Positions 34,792-44,485 of a stretch of DNA of 64,000 bases are shown piece after piece; position 1 is the first letter of the stretch, and each line of letters opens with the position of its first letter. The notes under the pieces were generated by a model that was not told where the DNA came from, made no database searches, and saw only the letters and a program-made list of their open reading frames with translations. The DNA is taken from the NCBI RefSeq assembly GCF_000758925.1, contig NZ_JRNC01000031.1:1-64000 (forward strand), written 5' to 3'. The position numbers and the translations under genes were made by a program. The DNA comes from Prevotella sp. S7-1-8 (GTDB lineage: Bacteria; Bacteroidota; Bacteroidia; Bacteroidales; Bacteroidaceae).

Positions 34792-34870
34792 TCTGATTTT
34801 TCATGCGCTCATCCGGGCGCGCCTTCCTCACCACACTTCTTAGACTTGTGCACATTATATCAAGGCAAGT

Positions 34871-35686
34871 ATGAGATATATCACCACATTGACCATCGCT
34901 GGATCAGACAGCAGTGGCGCAGCGGGCGTTCAGGCCGACCTGAAAACCATGTCCGCGCTGGGTTGTTACGCTGCCTCGGTCATTACGTCCATAACGGCGC
35001 AAAACACCCTTGGGGTCAAGGCCGTGCAGAATGTAAAGCCCAGTATTATAGCCCAACAAATCAGAGCCGTCATGGACGACCTGTCGCCCGAGGCCGTGAA
35101 GATAGGCATGGTAAACGACCTTGGCACGCTCAACGCCATATGCGACACGCTTTCCAGCCAATGGCCCGCTCTTTTGGTGGTAGACCCAGTAATGGTGGCA
35201 ACCTCAGGCGACCGCTTGATGCAAGCCGACACGCTCAAAAAATATTGCGAGCGACTCGTGCCACGCGCCACGTTGCTCACACCTAACATACCGGAGGCGG
35301 AGATTTTGGCTGGCATGCCCATCAAGAACGAAGCCGACATGCGCCGCGCCGCCGAGACCATCACGCACATGGGATGCCACGCCACGCTCGTCAAGGGCGG
35401 GCATGCCAACGGCGAGGAGAAAACAGACTTGCTACTCACCGATGGCGGTCAATGCATAAGGCTCACGTCGCCAACCGTGCGGACAAACAACACACATGGC
35501 ACGGGCTGCACGCTTTCGTCTGCCATCACGGCTTTCTTGGCCCAAGGAGAGAACCTGCCAACCGCTGTCAGAAAGGCGAAAGCATACGTTGGCGAGGCGT
35601 TGCGCCATGGCGCGGACGTGGCAATAGGACATGGACACGGCCCCGTGAACCATTTTTTTAATCCTCAAAAACTCATCAAGCGATGA
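34871..35686 (+). CDS. thiD: Hydroxymethylpyrimidine/phosphomethylpyrimidine kinase
   Basis: Ribokinase-fold enzyme that phosphorylates HMP twice to HMP-PP for thiamine assembly. 271 residues. Family motifs are TIAGSDSSGAAGVQADLKT (about 8-26), VKIGMV, VVDPVMVATSGDRL (about 103-116), LTPNIPEAEIL and the anion hole/catalytic Asp-like segment NTHGTGCTLSSAI (about 212-224). First gene after the TPP riboswitch. It overlaps thiE by 4 bp. Confidence 0.97.
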   Translation: MRYITTLTIAGSDSSGAAGVQADLKTMSALGCYAASVITSITAQNTLGVKAVQNVKPSIIAQQIRAVMDDLSPEAVKIGMVNDLGTLNAICDTLSSQWPALLVVDPVMVATSGDRLMQADTLKKYCERLVPRATLLTPNIPEAEILAGMPIKNEADMRRAAETITHMGCHATLVKGGHANGEEKTDLLLTDGGQCIRLTSPTVRTNNTHGTGCTLSSAITAFLAQGENLPTAVRKAKAYVGEALRHGADVAIGHGHGPVNHFFNPQKLIKR

Positions 35687-36342
35687 CACCATTGCAATTT
35701 ATCACGCACACCAACGAGCGTGTAAGCTACACGGAGGGAGCCCAAGCCGCCCTGCGTGGCGGCTGCAAATGGATACAACTGCGCATGAAAGATGCGAGCG
35801 ACACTGAGTTCGCGGAAACCGCCAGGCAATTGTTGCCACACTGCAGACAACTCGGTGGCACGCTCATTCTCGACGACCGAGCGCTTCTGGTGCGCGAGGT
35901 TGGGGCACAAGGCGTGCACTTGGGCAAAAACGACATGCCCGTGGCAGAGGCTCGAAAGTTGCTGCCCAAAGGCGAATACATCATCGGTGGCACCGCTAAC
36001 ACCATAGAGGACATTCGTAGATTGGTGGCCGAGGGGGTGGACTATATTGGCTGCGGACCTTTTCGCTTTACCCACACCAAAAGCCGGTTGGCTCCAATCA
36101 TTGGCGTTGATGGCTATAAGAAAATCATCGACACCATGCGCCGGGAACGCATTGACATCCCATTGGTGGCCATAGGTGGCATCACCTTGGCGGACATCAA
36201 GGCATTACGACAAGTTGGCGTCCAAGCCGTAGCCATCAGTGGAGCCATTCTCCAAGCGGAAAACCCCACGGCGGAGACTCGGCGTTTCATGGCCGCACTT
36301 GACGGGAACGCCAACCAGCAAACAGCGATAAACAACGACTAA
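35683..36342 (+). CDS. thiE: Thiamine phosphate synthase
   Basis: TIM-barrel enzyme joining HMP-PP and the thiazole phosphate to thiamine phosphate. 219 residues. The motifs WIQLRMKDASD (about 27-37), LILDDRALLVREVGAQGVHLGKNDMP (family lid and phosphate region), GGTANTIEDI, VDYIGCGPFRFTHTKS and ALGGI-type VAIGGITLADI are all present. Overlaps thiD by 4 bp and precedes thiC by 12 bp. A second, more divergent ThiE/TenI-type protein ends the operon. Confidence 0.95.
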   Translation: MTPLQFITHTNERVSYTEGAQAALRGGCKWIQLRMKDASDTEFAETARQLLPHCRQLGGTLILDDRALLVREVGAQGVHLGKNDMPVAEARKLLPKGEYIIGGTANTIEDIRRLVAEGVDYIGCGPFRFTHTKSRLAPIIGVDGYKKIIDTMRRERIDIPLVAIGGITLADIKALRQVGVQAVAISGAILQAENPTAETRRFMAALDGNANQQTAINND

Positions 36343-37929
<1,587 letters not shown>

Positions 37930-37956
37930 TAAGTTTAACATCATAAAACCTAAAAA

Positions 37957-38733
37957 ATGATTGAGACAAAAGTATCCAAAGGTATCATCAGTACCTATTT
38001 TGACAAACTTGAAAAGTGCTTGGAACTTGACGTGGCCATTGTTGGCGGAGGCCCAAGTGGCATTGTGGCCGCCTATTACATGGCGCAAGCAGGCCTGAAA
38101 GTGGCTCTTTTTGACCGCAAGCTGTCTCCCGGCGGTGGCATGTGGGGCGGCGCCATGATGTTCAACCAAGTGGTTATACAACAGGAAGCGATGGATATCA
38201 TCAAGGAGTTTGGCATCAACTACGAGCAATACGAGGATGGCCTCTACACAATCGACTCTATCGAGAGCACCTCAGCCATTCTCTACAAGGCCGTGCACGC
38301 AGGCGCCAAACTGTTCAACTGTTACTCGGTGGAAGACGTGGTATTCAAGGACAAGAAAGTGAGCGGCGTAGTGGTGAACTGGACTCCAGTGCTGCGCGAG
38401 GGCTTGCACGTGGACCCTTTGAACATCATGGCGCGCTGTGTCATTGATGGAACAGGGCACGACAGCGAGGTATGCAAGGTTGTGGCGCGTAAGAACGGAG
38501 CAGAGTTGCGCACACCCACAGGCCAAGTAGTTGGCGAGGGGTCGCTCAATGTTGATGAGGGCGAGCGCCTTGTGGTCGAGGGCACCAAGGAGATATACCC
38601 CGGGCTGTATGTGTGCGGCATGGCCGTGTCGGCCGTGTCGGGAACTCCGCGCATGGGCCCGATATTCGGTGGCATGTTGCTGTCTGGCAAAAAGGTGGCC
38701 AACCTCATCATCAAGGAGCTGGCAAAAAAATAG
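37957..38733 (+). CDS. thi4: Thi4-type (sulfide-dependent) ADP-thiazole synthase
   Basis: 258-residue FAD/NAD-fold protein of the THI4 family, which makes the ADP-thiazole precursor of thiamine from NAD and glycine. The dinucleotide loop is VGGGPSGIVAAY (29-40), followed by DRKLSPGGGMWGGAMMFN and the C-terminal GMAVSAVSGTPRMGPIFGGM. In suicidal THI4 enzymes a cysteine just before the DP motif donates its sulfur. Here that position is His151 (GLHVDPLNIM), as in archaeal and some anaerobic bacterial enzymes that use free sulfide catalytically. The operon has no thiS, thiF, thiG or thiH, fitting replacement of that route by this protein. Confidence 0.94.
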   Translation: MIETKVSKGIISTYFDKLEKCLELDVAIVGGGPSGIVAAYYMAQAGLKVALFDRKLSPGGGMWGGAMMFNQVVIQQEAMDIIKEFGINYEQYEDGLYTIDSIESTSAILYKAVHAGAKLFNCYSVEDVVFKDKKVSGVVVNWTPVLREGLHVDPLNIMARCVIDGTGHDSEVCKVVARKNGAELRTPTGQVVGEGSLNVDEGERLVVEGTKEIYPGLYVCGMAVSAVSGTPRMGPIFGGMLLSGKKVANLIIKELAKK

Positions 38734-38737
38734 TCAC

Positions 38738-39343
38738 ATGCAAATCATTATTGTCACTTCCCCCGACTGCAAAGCGGGGGAAGCTCGTATTATCGAGGAA
38801 ATGCTACGGCAAGGGGTTGACTACGCGCATTTGCGAAAACCTAAATACACCGCTGGGCAGACGCGAGAGTTGATAGCGAGCATTTCCGTTCGGTGGCACG
38901 ACCGATTGGTGCTGCACGACCATTTTGAGCTAACCGAGGAATTTCAGATAGGGGGACTGCACCTCAATGGCCGTCACCCCACTCCATTCCCGGGCTTCAA
39001 AGGACGATTGTCGCGCTCATGTCATTCCTTGCAAGAGGTGGAAGAACACAAAGACGGCATGCGGTACGTGTTCTTAAGTCCTATTTTTGACAGTATCTCC
39101 AAGCAGGGATACCAATCCGTTTTCAGTATCGAGGAGCTGCGCGAGGCATGCCGTCGAGGTATCATAGACAGTCGTGTGGTGGCATTGGGCGGTGTAACGC
39201 CAATGGCATTTAAGCAACTACATGCCTTGGGATTTGGCGGAGCGGCACTGCTCGGCGACGTTTGGCATCGGCCGGCCGATGCAATCATGGCTCATATGAA
39301 CGATATTTTGCAAGCCGCCAAGAACTTGTCATTACAGAATTAA
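38738..39343 (+). CDS. Second ThiE/TenI-type protein
   Basis: 201-residue TIM-barrel protein of the thiamine-phosphate-synthase/TenI superfamily. I start it at the ATG at 38738 (MQIIIVTSPD), 4 bp after the thi4 stop. Motifs are VDYAHLRKPKYTAGQTREL, LVLHDHFELTEEF, GGLHLNGRHP, YVFLSPIFDSISKQGY and VVALGGVTPMAFKQL. The canonical ThiE lysine/phosphate residues are only partly kept (LRKPKYT replaces QLRMKDAS). It could be a dedicated synthase for the Thi4 product or a TenI-like aromatase. Last gene of the thi operon. Confidence 0.8.
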   Translation: MQIIIVTSPDCKAGEARIIEEMLRQGVDYAHLRKPKYTAGQTRELIASISVRWHDRLVLHDHFELTEEFQIGGLHLNGRHPTPFPGFKGRLSRSCHSLQEVEEHKDGMRYVFLSPIFDSISKQGYQSVFSIEELREACRRGIIDSRVVALGGVTPMAFKQLHALGFGGAALLGDVWHRPADAIMAHMNDILQAAKNLSLQN

Positions 39344-39437
39344 AATTTATCATACGGAATATCAACCGCTTGATATCATCGCTTTCCCGCACTCAACCAT
39401 TCCCAACCCATGCCAATCAGCCCATCGGTATGAAAGA

Positions 39438-39466
39438 AATGGCCGGCGGCCATTCGCTATTTTTTA
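39438..39466 (+). terminator. Terminator of the thi operon
   Basis: Stem AATGGCC / GGCCATT with a GGC loop, followed after 5 nt by a T-run on the plus strand; it overlaps the end of the convergent flippase gene. Confidence 0.6.
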
Positions 39467-40971
39467 TGTCTAATCGTCTTGGCCCAATTCCACTTGTCCA
39501 TGAACCGCTTTCTCAACGCATCCCAAAGGGCTGACTTGGAACGCAATACCCAAATGGATATAACTAAAGAAATCATGGCCAAAATTAGCCCAACAATCCA
39601 ATAAAGGATACCATCCAAACAGAGGGTGAAAACACAAGCCGTCACGCCTATGGTTACTTGAGCCAACGCATACGCCTTGACAGAAGCCGAGGCGACATAG
39701 CGATACCGCCAATGCGCGTAGGCGTAGACAAAGGCCAAGAACACAAGGCCTGTCAGCGCAAGCCCCAATCCAGTGCCCGCCAATCCCAAATAGCTATAGC
39801 CCAAAACGACCAACAGTACAAAAAACACGGCGTAAATAGTCTCCAGCAACAAGTGGCTCCACGAATCGCCACGCGCCAACGCTATATACTCCACGGGCAA
39901 AGTGAGAGCCTTGAAATACATGGCGAGCACGGCTATCTTCATCATTGCGAGTATGGGAAGAAACTTGCCGCTATACAACAAAGGTAACAACACGGGCAAA
40001 CTGACCATGAAAAACACAAGCAAAGGCGAGAGAAGCAACAATGAAACCTCGATTTGTCGGTTCACGGCGAGGTTGAGTTCATGCCCGAATTCCTTGATGC
40101 CCGAAAGCCGTGGATAATAGTCAGTCTCCATGGAAGAGAACACCATGCTGGCGTAAGTGATAGTCATGACATAGCCCGCATTGTAAAGTCCCACCACACC
40201 AAGGTCGCCCACATTGTTAAGATACGACCTAACCACGAACTCCGCGCCACTGCCCATCACGCCAGCTCCTACGTAAGCGATGCCCAACCTGACCATGCCC
40301 TGTCCGCCGCGAAACTCTTTTTTGCCGAACGCGAACGATGGACGGTAGAGCCTATAAGAATAGGCGATGGTAAAAAGACATTGGGACAGCGCCATCAAAA
40401 CAAGCGAGGGAACAATGCCAGCCTGCCCGAAAAAATAATAAATGGGCACTGAAACAAAAAGGGCCAACAGCATACCATACACGCTCACCATAGCCAACGC
40501 GCGCAAACGGCGCGCCGCCTTAAGGATGGCCACTTCGCCGCCGGTGATAGCCATGAGAGCAATGACTGGGGATAGCAGCACGAAATGCAACGTGTGGTCG
40601 CCCCAAGAGAAGGTCCAGTCGTTGAGCAAAGGGCTCAAAATGACACATGCCAACAAACCTACCAAAGCCGCCAGAAGACTCCAAGAGCGCACCAGTTGCA
40701 CGGTGTCTCGTATGTTCGCCTCACGCTCGGAAATGGATTGGGAAAGATTTTTCACCGCGCTCGTAGGAATACCCAAGCCCGTGGAGTCTGAGATAAAACG
40801 TATCGTGGAATTGAAAAGCGAGACAATTCCCATTCCATCTGGTCCCAAAATCATGGCCACGAGCTTGTTTCGCACCAAACCTACAAGGATATTCAATCCC
40901 TGTACGCCGCCAAACAAACTTGTGTATTTGAGTATATGAAAATAGGTGTCGTCGTTTTTTTCTTTTTCCAT
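39457..40971 (-). CDS. Polysaccharide flippase (Wzx/MATE-like)
   Basis: 504-residue inner-membrane protein with about 12-14 hydrophobic helices. It is of the oligosaccharide flippase family, which moves lipid-linked repeat units across the membrane. The start is the ATG at 40971 (MEKEKNDDTYFHILKYTSLF). The N-terminal pattern LFGGVQGLNILVGLVRNKLVAMILGPDGMGIVSL and the later FVVRSYLNNVGDLGVVGLYNAGYVM are typical. It is convergent with the thi operon and divergent from the glycosyltransferases, which suggests a shared role in O-antigen or capsule assembly. Substrate is unknown. Confidence 0.85.
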   Translation of the reverse strand: MEKEKNDDTYFHILKYTSLFGGVQGLNILVGLVRNKLVAMILGPDGMGIVSLFNSTIRFISDSTGLGIPTSAVKNLSQSISEREANIRDTVQLVRSWSLLAALVGLLACVILSPLLNDWTFSWGDHTLHFVLLSPVIALMAITGGEVAILKAARRLRALAMVSVYGMLLALFVSVPIYYFFGQAGIVPSLVLMALSQCLFTIAYSYRLYRPSFAFGKKEFRGGQGMVRLGIAYVGAGVMGSGAEFVVRSYLNNVGDLGVVGLYNAGYVMTITYASMVFSSMETDYYPRLSGIKEFGHELNLAVNRQIEVSLLLLSPLLVFFMVSLPVLLPLLYSGKFLPILAMMKIAVLAMYFKALTLPVEYIALARGDSWSHLLLETIYAVFFVLLVVLGYSYLGLAGTGLGLALTGLVFLAFVYAYAHWRYRYVASASVKAYALAQVTIGVTACVFTLCLDGILYWIVGLILAMISLVISIWVLRSKSALWDALRKRFMDKWNWAKTIRHKK

Positions 40972-41002
40972 TACATTTAAAACGAAAATGCAAAACATTT
41001 AT

Positions 41003-41010
41003 TATCTTTG
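41003..41010 (+). promoter_or_regulatory. -7-like element at the first glycosyltransferase
   Basis: TATCTTTG ends only 4 bp before the ATG at 41015, so a transcript from it would be leaderless. No matching -33 TTG is present. Weak call. Confidence 0.25.
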
Positions 41011-41014
41011 CAAT

Positions 41015-41941
41015 ATGAAATTAAGCATAGTAATACCAGTATACCAAGTTGTGGATACACTACCCCGATGCCTTGACAGTATCATCGGACAATCGTTTCG
41101 AGACTGGCAGCTTATATTGGTCGACGATGGCTCGACTGACGGCAGCTCAGCCTTGTGCGACAAATATGTCAAGCAAGACCATCGCATACAAGTGACCCAT
41201 TTGAAAAAAAACTCTGGCTTAAGCACGGCGAGAAACACCGGCGTGGAAAAGGCCAAGGGCGAGTATATCACGTTCGTTGACAGTGACGATTTCATCCAAG
41301 ACAACACCTACAAGACGCTGTTCGAAATCCTGAACACACATCCCGATTATGATATTCTTGAGTATCCAGTAAACGAACACTACGGCTCCAAGAACAAAAG
41401 GTTGCTGCAATTCCAGCGCAAAGAATATACCGACATGCTCTTATATTGGCTCGAGGGGCAAGCATACAAACACGCTTACGCATGGAACAAGATATACAGG
41501 CGAGAGGTTTTCGATGGCGTTAGGTACCCCGACCGCAAGCGATTCGAGGACGTGTTCACGCTGCCAAGGCTTTTAAGGAACTGTAATATGGTAGCAACCA
41601 CAGACGTAGGGCTATACTATTACTGCTACAATCCACACGGCATCACCGAGCAAGCCACCGGCAAAGACATGCAAAACCTGCTCGAGGCGCACACGCGGAC
41701 ATTGACTAACATACTCCGAAAAAGCAAGAGCAATCGTGCCAAGAACGCGTACCACGAATACATGAAAGACTATTACGCGCACATCTTGAATATCCAACTG
41801 GACGTGTACAGAATGAGTGGGCAAATATCCAAGTACTTCCCCACCCTGCCATTCAAGCATACTTTTAAGCTCAAATTATTACATTTACTCGGTATTAAAC
41901 GCCTATGCCAACTGCACAAACTATTTCATCAACTCCATTAA
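41015..41941 (+). CDS. Glycosyltransferase family 2
   Basis: 308-residue GT-A-fold inverting glycosyltransferase. Start at the ATG at 41015 (MKLSIVIPVYQVVDTLPRCL), the usual family start. The nucleotide-binding Asp lies in LILVDDGSTDGS (about 33-44). The DXD-like metal motif is VDSDDFI (about 91-97), followed by the EYP and KRFEDVFTLPRLL acceptor-side motif (EDV..LP). No membrane segment. Sugar donor and acceptor are unknown. It overlaps the next gene by 37 bp, implying coupled translation. Confidence 0.9.
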   Translation: MKLSIVIPVYQVVDTLPRCLDSIIGQSFRDWQLILVDDGSTDGSSALCDKYVKQDHRIQVTHLKKNSGLSTARNTGVEKAKGEYITFVDSDDFIQDNTYKTLFEILNTHPDYDILEYPVNEHYGSKNKRLLQFQRKEYTDMLLYWLEGQAYKHAYAWNKIYRREVFDGVRYPDRKRFEDVFTLPRLLRNCNMVATTDVGLYYYCYNPHGITEQATGKDMQNLLEAHTRTLTNILRKSKSNRAKNAYHEYMKDYYAHILNIQLDVYRMSGQISKYFPTLPFKHTFKLKLLHLLGIKRLCQLHKLFHQLH

Positions 41942-42879
41942 TCACCTTTATAATCACGGCATACAATCTGCCGCCAGACATGCTCAAAACGTGCGTAGAG
42001 AGCATAGAACGCCTCTCCCTTGCCATGAAAGAGCACGAGATTATCCTTGTGGACGATGGATCGGACATACCTGCAATCGATAATTTGCCCGACCACGCGG
42101 ACCACATAACCTACATTCGGCAAGCTCACCAAGGGCTCTCGGCGGCTCGAAACATGGGGCTAAGATGTGCCACGGGGCAATACATACAATTTGTCGACGG
42201 TGATGATTATCTTATCCAAGCCCCTTATGGGCACTGTCTCGACATCGTAAGATACCAGAATGCAGACATCGTGATATTCCGCGAGACCAGCAATAACAAA
42301 CCAAGCATACCTCTCGAATACGACGGACCCATATCGGGAGTGACTTATATGCATCGCAACAACCTTCGCGCCTCGACATGGGGCTACATCTTTCGCCGCT
42401 CTATCTTGGGCTCGTTGCGGTTCACCTCGGGACGATTGCACGAGGACGAGGAATTCACCCCGCAGCTCATGCTGCGCGCCGAGCGCGTGTTCACAACCTC
42501 GGCGGAGGCGTACTTTTACCGCAAGCGTCCCGAATCCATTATGAGAAAGACGAGCAAACGGCACGTGGCTAAACGGCTTAGCGACATGGTAGACATCATA
42601 TTGAAGCTGCAAAGCGTGGCCAACTCCGGACCGGAGATAGACCGCGTAGCGCTCAACCGTCGCGTGGCACAACTGTCCATGGACTATCTTTACAACACCA
42701 TCAAGTTGACGCATAGCCGCAAGCACCTCGAAGAAGCTGTCGACACGCTGCGTCGCCATGGCCTCTTCCCATTGCCCAAGAAAAATTATACTAAAAAATA
42801 CACCACTTTCAGGGCGCTCGTTGGCAATCCTATCGGCCGACGCATATTGTTGGCCACCATCAGGAAGGACAACCCATGA
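41905..42879 (+). CDS. Glycosyltransferase family 2
   Basis: 324-residue GT-A protein, second in the cluster. LITFIITAYNLPPDMLKTCV (about 12-31) and EIILVDDGSDIPA (about 45-57) form the donor site, and FVDGDDYLI (about 94-102) is the DXD-like motif. GRLHEDEEFTPQLML contains the ED acceptor-side motif. The start ATG at 41905 lies 37 bp inside the preceding gene; the next Met is far inside the fold, so this start is preferred. Donor and acceptor cannot be told. Confidence 0.88.
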   Translation: MPTAQTISSTPLITFIITAYNLPPDMLKTCVESIERLSLAMKEHEIILVDDGSDIPAIDNLPDHADHITYIRQAHQGLSAARNMGLRCATGQYIQFVDGDDYLIQAPYGHCLDIVRYQNADIVIFRETSNNKPSIPLEYDGPISGVTYMHRNNLRASTWGYIFRRSILGSLRFTSGRLHEDEEFTPQLMLRAERVFTTSAEAYFYRKRPESIMRKTSKRHVAKRLSDMVDIILKLQSVANSGPEIDRVALNRRVAQLSMDYLYNTIKLTHSRKHLEEAVDTLRRHGLFPLPKKNYTKKYTTFRALVGNPIGRRILLATIRKDNP

Positions 42880-42935
42880 CCCATCGCAAGGGTCTCGGAG
42901 AGCGCAAACGCAAAGCGCGGTTATAACAACCATCC

Positions 42936-44036
42936 ATGAAGATACTGCTAATTGGCGAGTACAGCAACGTTCACAACACGTTGGCCGATGGGCTCCGACA
43001 GCTTGGGCACAAGGTAACTGTGGCCAGCAACGGCGATTACTGGAAAAACTACCCACGCGACATAGACTTGGCCAGAGATACCGGAATACTGGGCGGAGCA
43101 AAGTTGCTGACGCGACTATACAGCAACCTATACCGACTGAAAGGCTACGACGTGGTGCAAATCGTAAACCCCATCTTTATAGACCTCAAGGCCGAGCGCA
43201 TCTTTCCCATCTACAAATGGCTACGCGAACATAACGGCAAAATGTTCATGGGGGCGTTTGGGATGGACTATTATTGGGTGAACGAAAACATCCAAAGGAA
43301 ACCCTTGCGATACAGTGATTTTAATATAGGAGATACCATTCGTCACACTTCCGACACCGAAAAAGAGCGCCAAGACTGGTTAGGCACACCTAAAGAGCGG
43401 CTCAACAAATATATCGCCAACGACTGTGACGGCATCATAGCCTGCCTATACGAATATTGGGCGTGCTACGCTCCTTTTTTCCCCACAAAGACATCGTTCG
43501 CCCCCCTGCCCATCAAGCCCCACGAAACCCTGCTTCCCAAGCATCGAGAGACTGGCGATCCTATCAATATTTTTGTCGGGATCAGCAAGTCGAGAAATGA
43601 GTACAAAGGCACGGATATAATGCTTGCGGCTGCCCAAGCCGTAAGCAGCAAATATCCCGGAAGAATTAATTTGAACGTCGCGGAGGGTGTCCCGTTCAGC
43701 CAATACGTAGAGATGATGAATGGCTCGGATGTCATCCTCGATCAGCTTTACAGCTACACCCCCGCCATGAACGCGCTCGAGGCCATGAACCGCGGCATCA
43801 TTTGCGTTGGTGGCGGAGAGCCAGAAAGCTATGATATCATTGGCGAGCGCAAACTTAAGCCTATCATCAACGTAACACCAAGCTACGAGAGCGTGTTCCA
43901 CGAGATAGAGCGTTTGGTATTAAATCCAAACCTGTTGAACCGTCTCAAAATAGAAAGCGTGGAATACGTAAGGCAGCATCACGATTACATCAAGGTGGCC
44001 AAGCAGTATGAATCCATCTACCGGAAATTCCTTTAA
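42936..44036 (+). CDS. GT4-type glycosyltransferase
   Basis: 366-residue protein of the GT-B fold. MKILLIGEYSNVHNTLADGL at the N terminus is a typical glycogen-synthase-type strand and loop. The C-terminal domain (about 200-360) has INIFVGISKSRNEYKGTDI, NLNVAEGVPFSQYVEMMNGS and SYTPAMNALEAMNRGIICVG, whose PAMNALEAM segment corresponds to the E-x7-E donor region. Not every canonical donor residue is visible, so function is by fold. It follows the GT2 pair by 56 bp and probably adds to the same glycan. Confidence 0.82.
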   Translation: MKILLIGEYSNVHNTLADGLRQLGHKVTVASNGDYWKNYPRDIDLARDTGILGGAKLLTRLYSNLYRLKGYDVVQIVNPIFIDLKAERIFPIYKWLREHNGKMFMGAFGMDYYWVNENIQRKPLRYSDFNIGDTIRHTSDTEKERQDWLGTPKERLNKYIANDCDGIIACLYEYWACYAPFFPTKTSFAPLPIKPHETLLPKHRETGDPINIFVGISKSRNEYKGTDIMLAAAQAVSSKYPGRINLNVAEGVPFSQYVEMMNGSDVILDQLYSYTPAMNALEAMNRGIICVGGGEPESYDIIGERKLKPIINVTPSYESVFHEIERLVLNPNLLNRLKIESVEYVRQHHDYIKVAKQYESIYRKFL

Positions 44037-44050
44037 AACATTATGACGGC

Positions 44051-44344
44051 ATGGCAACTGTCTTGAAATACAAATGCGCCAGTTGTGGTTACACCACTGA
44101 TGTGTACAAAGGGCGCGGATTCATGGGGCAACACATTGTCATGGTGAGCTGCCCCGATTGCCACACCATACAGCCATTGGTTGTAGGAGGGGTCATCGGC
44201 GACTCGGCCCCATCGTTCAGCGGCTTGACGGGCAGGCTGTGCCTGCGATGTGGCAGCGACCGCATCGCGGAATGGGACATGCGCGCCTGCCCTCAATGCG
44301 GCGCACGAATGGCAGCCACTGGAGACAGCTCTTTTTGGACATAA
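44051..44344 (+). CDS. Small zinc-ribbon protein
   Basis: 97 residues with four CxxC pairs: CASC (about 9-12), CPDC (about 34-37), CLRC (about 65-68) and CPQC (about 79-82). They would form two zinc ribbons. No enzyme domain, signal peptide or membrane segment is seen. Family not recognised. It lies 14 bp after the last glycosyltransferase and may be co-transcribed with it by proximity rather than function; the next gene has its own promoter. Confidence 0.7.
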   Translation: MATVLKYKCASCGYTTDVYKGRGFMGQHIVMVSCPDCHTIQPLVVGGVIGDSAPSFSGLTGRLCLRCGSDRIAEWDMRACPQCGARMAATGDSSFWT

Positions 44345-44433
44345 AGCTGCGATCCTCAAGCCCTGCCTGACGCATTGTTTTTCGATGACAATATCAAGGA
44401 AAAAACAACATGGCCAAAAAAAAACAAGAATTG

Positions 44434-44464
44434 TTTGCAAATTACGATTTTATACTTACTTTTG
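44434..44464 (+). promoter_or_regulatory. Promoter for the acidic-tail protein
   Basis: TTTG (44434-44437), 19 bp, TACTTTTG (44457-44464); 21 bp before the ATG at 44486. Confidence 0.7.
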
Positions 44465-44485
44465 CAGCAAATACACAGTAACAAT

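Larger units (their letters stand above)
33976..34870. other. Intergenic region before the thi operon
   Basis: 895 bp. It contains the gcv terminator (34007-34044), two copies of a degenerate element with identical internal spacing (34039-34078 and 34577-34616), a perfect 20-bp palindrome (34474-34493), the thi promoter (34652-34682) and the TPP riboswitch (34703-34791). No protein gene is seen. Confidence 0.65.

Noticed and set aside
41003..41017. Leaderless transcript of the first glycosyltransferase
   Set aside because: The -7 word lacks a -33 partner, and the start at 41015 is the standard family start, so the match may be chance.
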